From assembly GCA_051155755.1 (NCBI GenBank), contig DAXETY010000086.1:1-16406 (forward strand): 16,406 bases of DNA. The letters run 5' to 3'. Positions 1 to 7,924 of the stretch are shown piece by piece. Both the position numbers and the translations under genes were made by a program. The stretch's first letter is position 1; each line of letters begins with the position of its first letter. The notes beneath the pieces were generated by a model. It worked only from the letters and a program-made list of their open reading frames with translations, was not told where the DNA came from and searched no databases. The DNA is from DAXETY01 sp051155755 (GTDB lineage: Bacteria; Desulfobacterota; Desulfobacteria; Desulfobacterales; SG8-13).

Positions 1-890
1 ACCTGGAAGGCCGGGTTGCCGACGAAAGCAACGTCGTGCAGCTGACGGTCAATGGCGCACCGGTGATCCGCCGGCAAGGCCGGATGATTGCTTTCGGCCA
101 ACTGGCTCGACTGACCGAAGGAAGCAACCACTTCATCGTGCAGGCCGAAGATGAGCACGGCAACCGGGAGACATACGAAATCGAAGTCGTGCGGCAAATC
201 CCGGAGGCTTTGAAATTGGAACAGCGGTTGAGCGTGACCGTGGTTCCCTTTGAGCAGAAGGGCGAAATCTCCAGTTTCGGTCTTTCATTTCAGGAAAACC
301 TGATCGATGCACTGGTCAACCGCAACCGTTTTCGAGTCATCGAGCGCAGCCTGCTGGACTCGATCCTGCAGGAACAGAAATTCAGCCGGACGGCCCTGGT
401 GGAACAGAGCACCGCCCTTCAATTGGGTCGGCTGGCTGCCGCCCACACCATCGTCACCGGAAGTGTTGTGGAAAGCCGCCGGGGTGTCGAGGTCATTGCA
501 CGCATGATCGATGTGGAAACTTCCGAGATCCTGGATACCGAAGATGTATATAGCGAAACCCGGGACTGGGAATCGCTGCAGACGCTGGCTGAAGGTCTGG
601 CGGTCAAATTTCACCGCCGGTTTCCGCTGGTGAACGGAACCGTTTTGGAAGCAAAGGGCAACGTGATTTTTACCGATCTTGGGGAGGAAAAAATCGGATG
701 CCAAAAACGGCTGCTGGTTTATCGGAATCATCCCATCCAACACCCTTTGAGCGGTAAAATACTGGGTTCGGATACCGAGATTTTAAGCCAGGCCCGAGTG
801 CAACAGGTCAGTGCTGAAATGACCAAGGCCGAGCTGCTGGAGCCCACCGAAGCAACCGTCAGTGCCTTTGATCAAGTGATTACTCAGTAG
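1..890 (+). CDS. C-terminal part of an Ig-like / CsgG-like domain protein (5' truncated by the window)
   Basis: The reading frame is open from base 3, so the gene begins upstream of the window; the GTG at 36 is internal and not a credible start. The first ~70 visible residues (LTVNGAPV, LTEGSNHFIVQAEDEHGN) look like a bacterial Ig-like domain. After it comes a CsgG/FlgO-type domain: a VVPFE strand, then FRVIERSLLD, then TALQLGRLAAAHTIVTGS, then a V.ARMIDVETSEI segment. It ends in a small domain starting FPLVNGTV. CsgG-like domains are typical of periplasmic or outer-membrane-associated proteins, so an envelope location is likely, but the signal peptide is outside the window. The CsgG-like part and the tail match the C-terminus of the large cyclase-CHAT protein encoded at 2374-5559 (shared ER.L.D, TAL.LGR.AAA, R.I..ET, FPL.GT). 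Exact function unknown. Confidence 0.8.
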   Translation, partial: LEGRVADESNVVQLTVNGAPVIRRQGRMIAFGQLARLTEGSNHFIVQAEDEHGNRETYEIEVVRQIPEALKLEQRLSVTVVPFEQKGEISSFGLSFQENLIDALVNRNRFRVIERSLLDSILQEQKFSRTALVEQSTALQLGRLAAAHTIVTGSVVESRRGVEVIARMIDVETSEILDTEDVYSETRDWESLQTLAEGLAVKFHRRFPLVNGTVLEAKGNVIFTDLGEEKIGCQKRLLVYRNHPIQHPLSGKILGSDTEILSQARVQQVSAEMTKAELLEPTEATVSAFDQVITQ

Positions 891-1020
891 CCGCTTTTGT
901 TTGCTTCGCCGCTCACGTTTCGTTCAACCAAGCGTACTTTTGGACCTCTTATTGCCCAATATCCAGGTCAGCCACATCGGGGTCGGTTTTGAAATCCAGC
1001 AAAAATTTCAGTGGAATGCG

Positions 1021-1641
1021 ATGACGCAACTGCCTACATGCACCGACAAAGAACTGCTGCGACAGTGTACGGCCGGAAACCAGCAGGCCTGGGAAGAATT
1101 GGTCAATCGCTTTTCCGATGTCGTTTTCCGCACCATCCAGTTCAGCCTGCATCGTTATAATGTTCCTTACAGCCGTCGCGATCTGGAAGATTTTCACAAC
1201 ACCGTTTTTCTGAAACTCTTCGAACATCGTTGCAAAAAGCTTCGCCAATACAAGGGCACCAACGGCTGCAGCGTGCGATCCTGGATCAGACTCATCGCCA
1301 TTCGAGTCGTGATCGATCGGCTGCGGGCCGACGGCAGGGATGCGGACGCCCGGCTTCCGGGAAAACGAAACCTGGAAGAACTGCCCGAGCTCGCCGGTCA
1401 TTTCCAAGATCCCCTTTCCCGGCTGGAGGCGGCCGAGAAAAGCCGGTTGCTCCAAAAAGCGCTGGGGATGCTCCAGCCCCGGGATCGGCTTTTTTTAAAG
1501 CTGCATTTCCTGGAAGAGTTGTCAATTGGCCGGGTGGCTAAAATGTTGAATATCACCGAAAACAATGCCTATTCGGTCAAACATCGCGCCTTGAATCGTT
1601 TGAAAGCAGGTCTCGAACGCATTTCCGCCTCCCAAAATTAG
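1021..1641 (+). CDS. ECF-type RNA polymerase sigma factor (sigma-70 family)
   Basis: This 206-residue protein has the two-domain ECF layout. Region 2 covers about residues 25-101 (AWEELVNRFSDVVF, then DLEDFHNTVFLKLFEH, then SWIRLIAIRVVIDRLR). Region 4 covers about 143-198 (LQPRDRLFLKLHFLEELS, then a helix-turn-helix RVAKMLNITENNAYSVKHRAL). It should direct RNA polymerase to specific promoters. The frame is open back to a TTG at 901, but the ATG at 1021 places the start just before region 2 as in the family, so that start is chosen; the ribosome site before it is weak. The gene lies 130 bp after the CsgG-like gene and 98 bp before a zinc-finger anti-sigma-like gene, the usual partner arrangement. 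No promoter was identified with confidence. The family is secure; the regulon is unknown. Confidence 0.9.
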   Translation: MTQLPTCTDKELLRQCTAGNQQAWEELVNRFSDVVFRTIQFSLHRYNVPYSRRDLEDFHNTVFLKLFEHRCKKLRQYKGTNGCSVRSWIRLIAIRVVIDRLRADGRDADARLPGKRNLEELPELAGHFQDPLSRLEAAEKSRLLQKALGMLQPRDRLFLKLHFLEELSIGRVAKMLNITENNAYSVKHRALNRLKAGLERISASQN

Positions 1642-1739
1642 AATCGTGCATTTATGCAAGAAAACGCTGGTCTTTATCGTCTTAACTTACAAAAAAGAGG
1701 GCGGCGGGGACGAAACTCACTTGTAAAAGGAACGATCTC

Positions 1740-2384
1740 ATGCTCAGCGAGGAAACATTGATCGATTATCTGGAAGGGCGGTTGCCTGAAACGGAACGCC
1801 CCGGGGTGGAAAGGCACCTGGCCGGCTGCGACCGGTGCCTGGAGGAATTGCAGCTGATCCAGGAGGCGTTGTCAGAGCAGGTATTGGCGCAATTCGAATC
1901 GGTTTCCAGCGACATTCGGCGGGAAACCATCCAGCAGGTCCTTGGGCTGAGTAAGCAACCGGACAATCTTGAAAAGCCTTGGTTTTCGGATTGGAAGAAA
2001 CAAGTCCTGCGCTATGCCGACCGATTATTGCCGTGGTGGAATTTGCGTCTGGCACCGGTACGCGGTGCTCCTGCCGTCATCGACCGGGACCATTTCACCA
2101 CCGAAAAATCGTTTGCGGATCTTGAGGCGAAAATTGAAATCGACCGGACCGGCGCCAACCAGGCCGACATCCGTGTTACAGTGCTGGAAAACCCCACCCG
2201 TGTATCACTGTTGCGGGTCACGCTTCGAAAGGGCGACCGTGAGGTGGCCTCGTTTTTGTTTGCCGATGCCGCAGCCGTATTCGAGGATCTCGAATTCGGC
2301 CATTACGAACTCTGGTTCTCCCTGGACGGGGCGGTCGCCGGAACTTATGCCTTCGAGATCAAGGAAAGCCGCAATGACGAGTGA
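1740..2384 (+). CDS. Zinc-finger anti-sigma-like protein (zf-HC2 type) with C-terminal beta-sandwich-like domain
   Basis: 214 residues. The N-terminus is a ZAS/zf-HC2 module: an LIDYLEGRLPE helix followed by H26-x3-C30-x2-C33 (HLAGCDRC), which in this family binds zinc and holds an ECF sigma factor. The middle (about 45-120) has no clear domain. Residues about 125-210 alternate strand-like segments (VSLLRVTLRKGDREV, then FEDLEFGHYELWFS), resembling the CNA-B/carboxypeptidase-regulatory Ig-like fold. No convincing membrane helix is seen, so unlike many anti-sigmas it is probably soluble in the cytoplasm. The start ATG has an AGGAA site at 1728-1732, 7 bases upstream. It follows the sigma gene and overlaps the cyclase-CHAT gene by 11 bp, which suggests translational coupling. 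Anti-sigma activity is inferred from the finger and the position; it could instead be an adaptor. Confidence 0.82.
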   Translation: MLSEETLIDYLEGRLPETERPGVERHLAGCDRCLEELQLIQEALSEQVLAQFESVSSDIRRETIQQVLGLSKQPDNLEKPWFSDWKKQVLRYADRLLPWWNLRLAPVRGAPAVIDRDHFTTEKSFADLEAKIEIDRTGANQADIRVTVLENPTRVSLLRVTLRKGDREVASFLFADAAAVFEDLEFGHYELWFSLDGAVAGTYAFEIKESRNDE

Positions 2385-5300
2385 TCAGTCCGGAGAGAAA
2401 AAGGAAAAACCGGAGGGGATCGAGCAGATTCTCGCAGAGCGCGAGCGTCTGGAAAAAATCCTTGAAGAGAAATACGCCCAAGAAATTGCCATCCTCTTTT
2501 CGGATATCTGCGGGTACACTCAGTATGTCGACCGCTATGGAGACATCAGCGGCCGGTCGATGCTGTTGAAGCACAACCAGTTGGTGCTGCCGGCGGTGGA
2601 AAAGTCGGGCGGCCGGGTGATCGAGGTCATCGGCGATGCGGTCATGGCTGCGTTTGCCGATCCCATGCAGGCGGTGCTGGCTGCGATCGAAATCCAGGAG
2701 CAACTGGCTTCTTACAACACTGCCGTTCCCGAAAAAGATGCAATTTACGTGAAAATCGGCATCCACATGGGCCGTGTGCTGGTGGATGAAGCCGCGCATC
2801 ATCAGAAACTCACCGGGGATGTCGCCAACCTGGCGGCCCGGATTCAGGCCCAGGCGCAAAGAGAAGAGATCCTGGTCTCCAGTGTGCTGTATGAGCGTGT
2901 CTGCGGCTGTGACGAAATTCTGTGTCGCTACCACGATATTGTGGAACTCAAGGGCAAAGCCGAAGCCCAAAAAATATACCGGGTGATCTGGAAGAAAGAA
3001 GATCTGGTCAGCGCCGAGCCGGTAAGGCTGCGAACCTACCAGGATTCTGAGGCGCCCCATCCGGCCGATCTGCAGCGCGTGTTCAATCTTGAAGTCAGTC
3101 GTGAGGCAAACAAGTTGTTGATCAGCGCTCAGGAAGGCGCCCGGGGCGAGTCGTTGACCATACGCGATTATGAGACTGTTGAAGTTCCCATGCAACGGAT
3201 CGACACGCGTTGTTTCGAGCTGGTGGACAGTCTGAATCGTGCCAATCAGCGCGGGCGTGTTTCTCCGGAAGTTTTTTTGAAATTAAGAGAAATCGGTCAA
3301 ATCCTGTACGATGATTTGTTTACACCAAGCATCAAAGAACGCTTGAAGTTTTCCAACGCTACCTTTTTGTGTCTCAACCTGGATGAAAGATTGATTCACA
3401 TCCCCTGGGAGCTGTTGAATGACGGACGCCGCTTTCTGTGTGAACGTTTTGCCGTCGGCCGGATCGTTAAGACCCGTCGCCGGATTTCCGGCATCCAGGA
3501 GCGCAGGCTTGCCAGGCCTTTGCGCCTGCTGATCATCGCCGATCCCACCGGAGATTTGAAAGGCGCCTACGAGGAAGGCACCCGCGTTCGCGATCTTTTG
3601 GATGGGCGCGTGGACTATTTCAATGTCGCCCTGCGTTCCGATGCAATCACGGTCGAGTCCATCCGCAAAAAACTGAGAAATTTCGACATCGTCCATTTCG
3701 CCGGACACGCCGACCATAAATCCGGGAAACCGGAGCAAAGCGGTTGGCGTTTGAGCGATGGGTTTTTTACGACCGCAGATATCGACACCATGGCCGGCAG
3801 CGCGGCCATGCCGGCACTGATTTTCTCCAACTCTTGCCAATCGGCTCGAACAGACAACACCTTGCTGGCTCCCGATTTTCAGCGCGAGATCTTCGGTATG
3901 GCCAACTCTTTCCTGCTTTCAGGGGTGAAGCATTACGTCGGCACTTTCTGGGAGATTCTGGACGAACCGAGCAGTCGGTTCGCTTTGGAATTTTACGAAA
4001 ATTTATCACAGGGCATGTGTATCGGAGAGGCCGTGCAGTTGTCGCGGCAGTCGTTGATTCGTCGCTACGGCGAGGATAACATCGTATGGGCCAGTTATCT
4101 TCTTTACGGCGATCCCACCTTTAACTACCTGCGGCAGCTTGCCCCCCAGCAATCCAGGCCGCAAACCGCTGCGGAATCCATCCAAACCGCCGGAGAGGCG
4201 GCCCGGACCCGGGAAGAGGTCATCGATTTCGGTAAAAGCGAAACCGAGCCTCCCAGAAGGCGTCGTCGACTGTTTCTCACTGCACTGTTATTTCTGGCAG
4301 TGGTTCTGACCGGTGGATATCTTATACTGGGCCGCGGCAATCCCTCCGAGCTGGAGCAACAGGCGCTGACGGCGTTTCGCGACGGCAATTATCCGAAAGC
4401 CGAAGAATTCTGCCGGGACCTGCAACAGCAATATCCCCAACGCGCCTTGAGCCATGTCATCCTGGGAAACATTCATTTCCTCCAAAATCAACCGGAGCAA
4501 GCCCGGCTCCAATATCAGCAGGGATTGAAATCGGGCCGGACATCAACCGAAACGTCTGCCAGCGCATTGATGGGGCTTGGCAGAATTGCCTCGGCGAAGG
4601 GAAACCCATCCGAAGCCTTGGAATATTACCGGAAAGCCGAATCGATAGCGCCGGATAACACCGATGTGCTGGTTTCAAAAGCGGCGCTGCTGGCCGAGGA
4701 GGGTGATTACGAAAAATCCATGGAAGCTCTGCGGCAGGCCGGTCAAATTGACGGAGGAAATACCGGGTTGAACGCGGTGATGCATGAAATCCAGCGGCGA
4801 TTGCAGTGGCAGCGCGATCAAGAGCGCCAACAAAGAGTTGACCAACTCGTCGATGAACTGCTGGCCCGCATCGAGACGGCAGAACCTGCAGCACCGACCA
4901 ATGGCTGGTCATCGCCGCCGCTTACGGTGTGGCTCATGGATATCGAGTCCCGGGGTCCGGTCCTGCAGGAGGGCGCGCCGCTGCTGTTGCACAGTGCGCT
5001 GATGGATCAGCTGCTGCAAAACCATCGGGTTCAGGTGGTGGAACGTGGGTTGATGGACAAGTTGATGGAGGAATTACGGCTGGGTTCCGGCAAACTGGCC
5101 GACCGTGAAACCGCCCTGGCGCTGGGCAGAATCGCGGCCGCCAGGGTGATTCTGAAAGGTCAGCTGGTTCAGCAGGGAAACATTCAGCAGGTGATTCTGC
5201 GGGCCATCGAAACCGAGACTGGACAAATTTTTGCTTCCGTCAATCAAAGGCACGATCCTTCCGGCGATGCCTCCGATTCGATTCAGTCCATGGGCGATGA

Positions 5301-5559
5301 ACTCATCGAAAAACTCGAAAAGCAATTTCCCTTGCGGGGTACCATCACGGAGACCGACAAACCAATTGCGGTTTTGGACATCGGCTTGCGACACGGGGTG
5401 GAAAAGGGCCAATTGTTTCGGGTGCTCAACTCCCAAACCCTTCTGGTAATCGAGTCCGTGAATGCAGACCAAAGTTTTGCCCTTCCGCAAGACAAGACCG
5501 GCTCGCTGGCTGCCGGCATGAAGGTGGAACTTTATTCCCAATTGCCTGCCGATTCTTAA
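2374..5559 (+). CDS. Nucleotide cyclase - CHAT protease - TM - TPR - CsgG-like fusion protein
   Basis: 1061 residues in five modules. (1) Class III nucleotide cyclase, about 33-206, with metal aspartates D44 (LFSDICGYT) and D88 (IGDAVM) and the transition-state pair N152/R156 (ANLAAR). At the purine-selecting site it has E84, as in guanylate cyclases, not the usual Lys, and K145 at the second site. (2) CHAT caspase-like protease, about 245-585, with IPWELL at 343-348, H445 in VHFAGHAD, C488 in SNSCQS and the closing LLYGDP. (3) One membrane helix, about 632-653, preceded by PPRRRRR, so the N-terminal half should be cytoplasmic. (4) TPR-like helices, about 660-800, predicted periplasmic. (5) A CsgG-like domain, about 848-985, plus a tail homologous to the upstream gene at 1-890. 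The ATG at 2374, with AAGGAAAG at 2361-2368, lies inside the end of the anti-sigma gene. The frame is open 135 codons further back, but that stretch is the anti-sigma gene read in another frame. Likely a transmembrane sensor-effector; its ligand and substrate are unknown. Confidence 0.92.
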   Translation: MTSDQSGEKKEKPEGIEQILAERERLEKILEEKYAQEIAILFSDICGYTQYVDRYGDISGRSMLLKHNQLVLPAVEKSGGRVIEVIGDAVMAAFADPMQAVLAAIEIQEQLASYNTAVPEKDAIYVKIGIHMGRVLVDEAAHHQKLTGDVANLAARIQAQAQREEILVSSVLYERVCGCDEILCRYHDIVELKGKAEAQKIYRVIWKKEDLVSAEPVRLRTYQDSEAPHPADLQRVFNLEVSREANKLLISAQEGARGESLTIRDYETVEVPMQRIDTRCFELVDSLNRANQRGRVSPEVFLKLREIGQILYDDLFTPSIKERLKFSNATFLCLNLDERLIHIPWELLNDGRRFLCERFAVGRIVKTRRRISGIQERRLARPLRLLIIADPTGDLKGAYEEGTRVRDLLDGRVDYFNVALRSDAITVESIRKKLRNFDIVHFAGHADHKSGKPEQSGWRLSDGFFTTADIDTMAGSAAMPALIFSNSCQSARTDNTLLAPDFQREIFGMANSFLLSGVKHYVGTFWEILDEPSSRFALEFYENLSQGMCIGEAVQLSRQSLIRRYGEDNIVWASYLLYGDPTFNYLRQLAPQQSRPQTAAESIQTAGEAARTREEVIDFGKSETEPPRRRRRLFLTALLFLAVVLTGGYLILGRGNPSELEQQALTAFRDGNYPKAEEFCRDLQQQYPQRALSHVILGNIHFLQNQPEQARLQYQQGLKSGRTSTETSASALMGLGRIASAKGNPSEALEYYRKAESIAPDNTDVLVSKAALLAEEGDYEKSMEALRQAGQIDGGNTGLNAVMHEIQRRLQWQRDQERQQRVDQLVDELLARIETAEPAAPTNGWSSPPLTVWLMDIESRGPVLQEGAPLLLHSALMDQLLQNHRVQVVERGLMDKLMEELRLGSGKLADRETALALGRIAAARVILKGQLVQQGNIQQVILRAIETETGQIFASVNQRHDPSGDASDSIQSMGDELIEKLEKQFPLRGTITETDKPIAVLDIGLRHGVEKGQLFRVLNSQTLLVIESVNADQSFALPQDKTGSLAAGMKVELYSQLPADS

Positions 5560-5571
5560 TGTGCTGGGTTT

Positions 5572-6612
<1,041 letters not shown>

Positions 6613-6666
6613 AATGACCCATCATCTTTGAAGGTGAATCGCTACCCACGCCCAACTGACATCAAT

Positions 6667-6695
6667 ATTTTAGAATCTTGTGGTTCGCGATACAA
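6667..6695 (-). promoter_or_regulatory. Weak candidate sigma-70 promoter for oppF
   Basis: On the minus strand, TTGTAT (6690-6695) and TAAAAT (6667-6672) are separated by 17 bp. The -10 matches 5 of 6 consensus bases and the -35 only 3 of 6. A start near 6660 would leave a leader of about 48 bases before the oppF TTG. It is plausible because oppF is cut off from the rest of the operon by an opposite-strand gene, but chance cannot be excluded. Confidence 0.28.
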
Positions 6696-6991
6696 CGAGA
6701 ACTACGAGAGGGGATAAAACTCGCAGCGGATTCTTCCCGTCGCAAAACCAACCTTTATCACATGAAAGCTCAGTAGTCCAGAAAGGTGAATGATATCATT
6801 GGACAACCCAACGGATAGATGTTTGGAATATCCTACGGCTTGATCGCTTAATCCACCATTTTTTCACCCCCGGATGACTTTTCCTGCACTATAACTATTT
6901 TGATTTACAATACATTTTACTTTAAGACCACTGTCTGTATCTGTTCTGTATGGATTTGTAAACAACCAGCGTAGATCAGACAACCGGCGTG

Positions 6992-6997
6992 TATAAT
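6992..6997 (+). promoter_or_regulatory. Isolated -10-like TATAAT upstream of the Fn3/dockerin-like gene
   Basis: A perfect TATAAT lies 106 bp before the ATG at 7103 and points the right way. The bases 16-18 positions upstream (around GCGTAG) do not resemble a -35 box, and the extended -10 TG is out of register by one base. Kept only as a candidate. Confidence 0.22.
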
Positions 6998-7102
6998 AAG
7001 CCTAGTAATTGTAATTGCTTATCTTTAAAAATTTCTTCGGCACGCAAATTGTATTCTTTTCCTGCCTTTAAACACCAACCGTTCAACCAAGGCAGGGGAT
7101 AA

Positions 7103-7672
7103 ATGGAACTTTCCTGTTCAGCGGAAACCAGGGGTAAGTCTATTGTAAGAAAAAATGTTGATCTTTGCATCGCTCTGCTGTCGGCATTTCTTTGTCTTAC
7201 GGTTACATTTGCAGTCAATACCACCGAGGCCCATGCGGTCGGCTGTACATTGGCATGGGATCCCAACGCAGAATCCGATCTTGCCGGATATAAGGTGTAT
7301 TATGGAAAATCGAGCGGTATTTATTCAAATAACTTCGATGTCGGTGAACAAACTTATTGCGAAATTCGCAATTTAGTCGAAGGGCAGACCTATTATTTTT
7401 CGGTTACAGCCTATGATATCGAAGGCAACGAAAGTACATTTTCAGAAGAAATATCTCACACGATACCGACGAGCAATACCTGCAAGGGCGATTTCGACAG
7501 CGACGGCGACGTGGACGGATCCGATCTGGCGGTATTCTCTTCCGAATTTGGACATATCAATTGCGATCTGGATGGAGAGTCCTGCCAAGCGGATTTTGAC
7601 AACGACGGCGACGTCGATGGAACCGACCTGGCCAAATTTTCAGAGAACTTCGGTAGAACCGATTGCCCTTAA
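7103..7672 (+). CDS. Secreted fibronectin type III protein with two dockerin/EF-hand-like repeats
   Basis: 189 residues. After a charged start comes a hydrophobic segment (about 20-38) and an A-H-A site near residue 45, which fits a Sec signal peptide. Residues about 46-121 are an Fn3-like domain (LAWDPNAESDLAGYKVYYG, then LVEGQTYYFSVTAYD). Two calcium-binding repeats follow, GDFDSDGDVDGSDL from 129 and ADFDNDGDVDGTDL from 163, each ending in an F-x-x-x-FG helix, like the duplicated loops of dockerin type I. Cysteines sit around the repeats (C127, C154, C161, C188) and may form disulfides. The ATG has AGGGGA at 7094-7099. It is transcribed against the transporter genes and sits between oppD and oppF, so it is probably an insertion rather than a transporter part. 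No cohesin partner is seen here. Role outside the cell unknown, perhaps adhesion or matrix binding. Confidence 0.85.
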   Translation: MELSCSAETRGKSIVRKNVDLCIALLSAFLCLTVTFAVNTTEAHAVGCTLAWDPNAESDLAGYKVYYGKSSGIYSNNFDVGEQTYCEIRNLVEGQTYYFSVTAYDIEGNESTFSEEISHTIPTSNTCKGDFDSDGDVDGSDLAVFSSEFGHINCDLDGESCQADFDNDGDVDGTDLAKFSENFGRTDCP

Positions 7673-7730
7673 AAGCCGCGCGTACCGCTTGTCCCGCGAC
7701 TCAAAGAGAAAGGAACTTTACACCGACCCC

Positions 7731-7797
7731 GGGCGGGTGCAGTGCTTCACCCTACGACGGCATGCGGATTTCGTAGGGCCGGCCACCGCGCCGGCCG
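7731..7797 (-). repeat. Dispersed palindromic repeat, left copy (inverted relative to the copies at 9064-9299)
   Basis: Read on the minus strand this stretch gives GGCCGGCGCGGTGGCCGGCC, then CCTACGAAA, a short spacer, CGTCGTAGGG and a GCACTGCACCCGCCC-like end. That is the same order of blocks as the units at 9064-9299 on the plus strand, with a shorter spacer. The inner GGCCGG (7777-7782) and CCGGCC (7791-7796) can form a hairpin with an 8-base loop. Repeats of this style are scattered through many desulfobacterial genomes; no protein or mobility gene goes with it here. Confidence 0.75.
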
Positions 7798-7896
7798 ACT
7801 TCGCCGGCGCGTAAATGACAACTGGGTTGAAGTTTCTAAAAACGCCTCACACTCTTCCAGCGACCAAACGAAAAGGAATTTCCAGTCAAACCTGAC

Positions 7897-7924
7897 GCGC
7901 CCGCTTAGGCGGAGCGTTTTCCTT
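7897..7924 (+). terminator. Candidate rho-independent terminator
   Basis: On the plus strand a GC-rich stem (left arm 7897-7904, loop TTAG, right arm from 7909 with one bulged A) is followed by TTTTCCTTT. It could end transcripts from the Fn3/dockerin-like gene about 225 bp upstream and shield oppD, whose stop codon is at 7924-7926. The minus strand has no T-run after this stem, so it should not stop oppD transcription. Confidence 0.42.

Larger units (their letters stand above)
6613..7102. other. AT-rich intergenic region, no gene supported
   Basis: These 490 bp are clearly AT-richer than the flanking genes. Open frames crossing them are shadows with no recognisable domain. The region must hold the start signals for both divergent neighbours, oppF to the left and the Fn3/dockerin-like gene to the right. 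A weak promoter candidate for oppF lies at 6667-6695. An isolated TATAAT at 6992-6997 is the best -10 candidate for the rightward gene but has no matching -35. Otherwise I see nothing. Confidence 0.6.

Noticed and set aside
901..1020. TTG start 40 codons upstream for the sigma factor
   Set aside because: The extra residues match nothing in ECF factors; the ATG at 1021 gives the usual family length.
1969..2373. Upstream extension of the cyclase-CHAT gene by 135 codons
   Set aside because: This stretch is the anti-sigma gene in another frame. The translated extension is Arg/Ser/Pro-rich with no domain, whereas the ATG at 2374 has AAGGAAAG before it and leads directly into the cyclase.
6976..7266. 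Minus-strand 96-codon open frame upstream of the Fn3/dockerin-like gene
   Set aside because: It overlaps the signal peptide and Fn3 start of a well-supported gene and shows no domain. A decayed gene fragment in 6976-7080 cannot be fully excluded, but nothing supports it.
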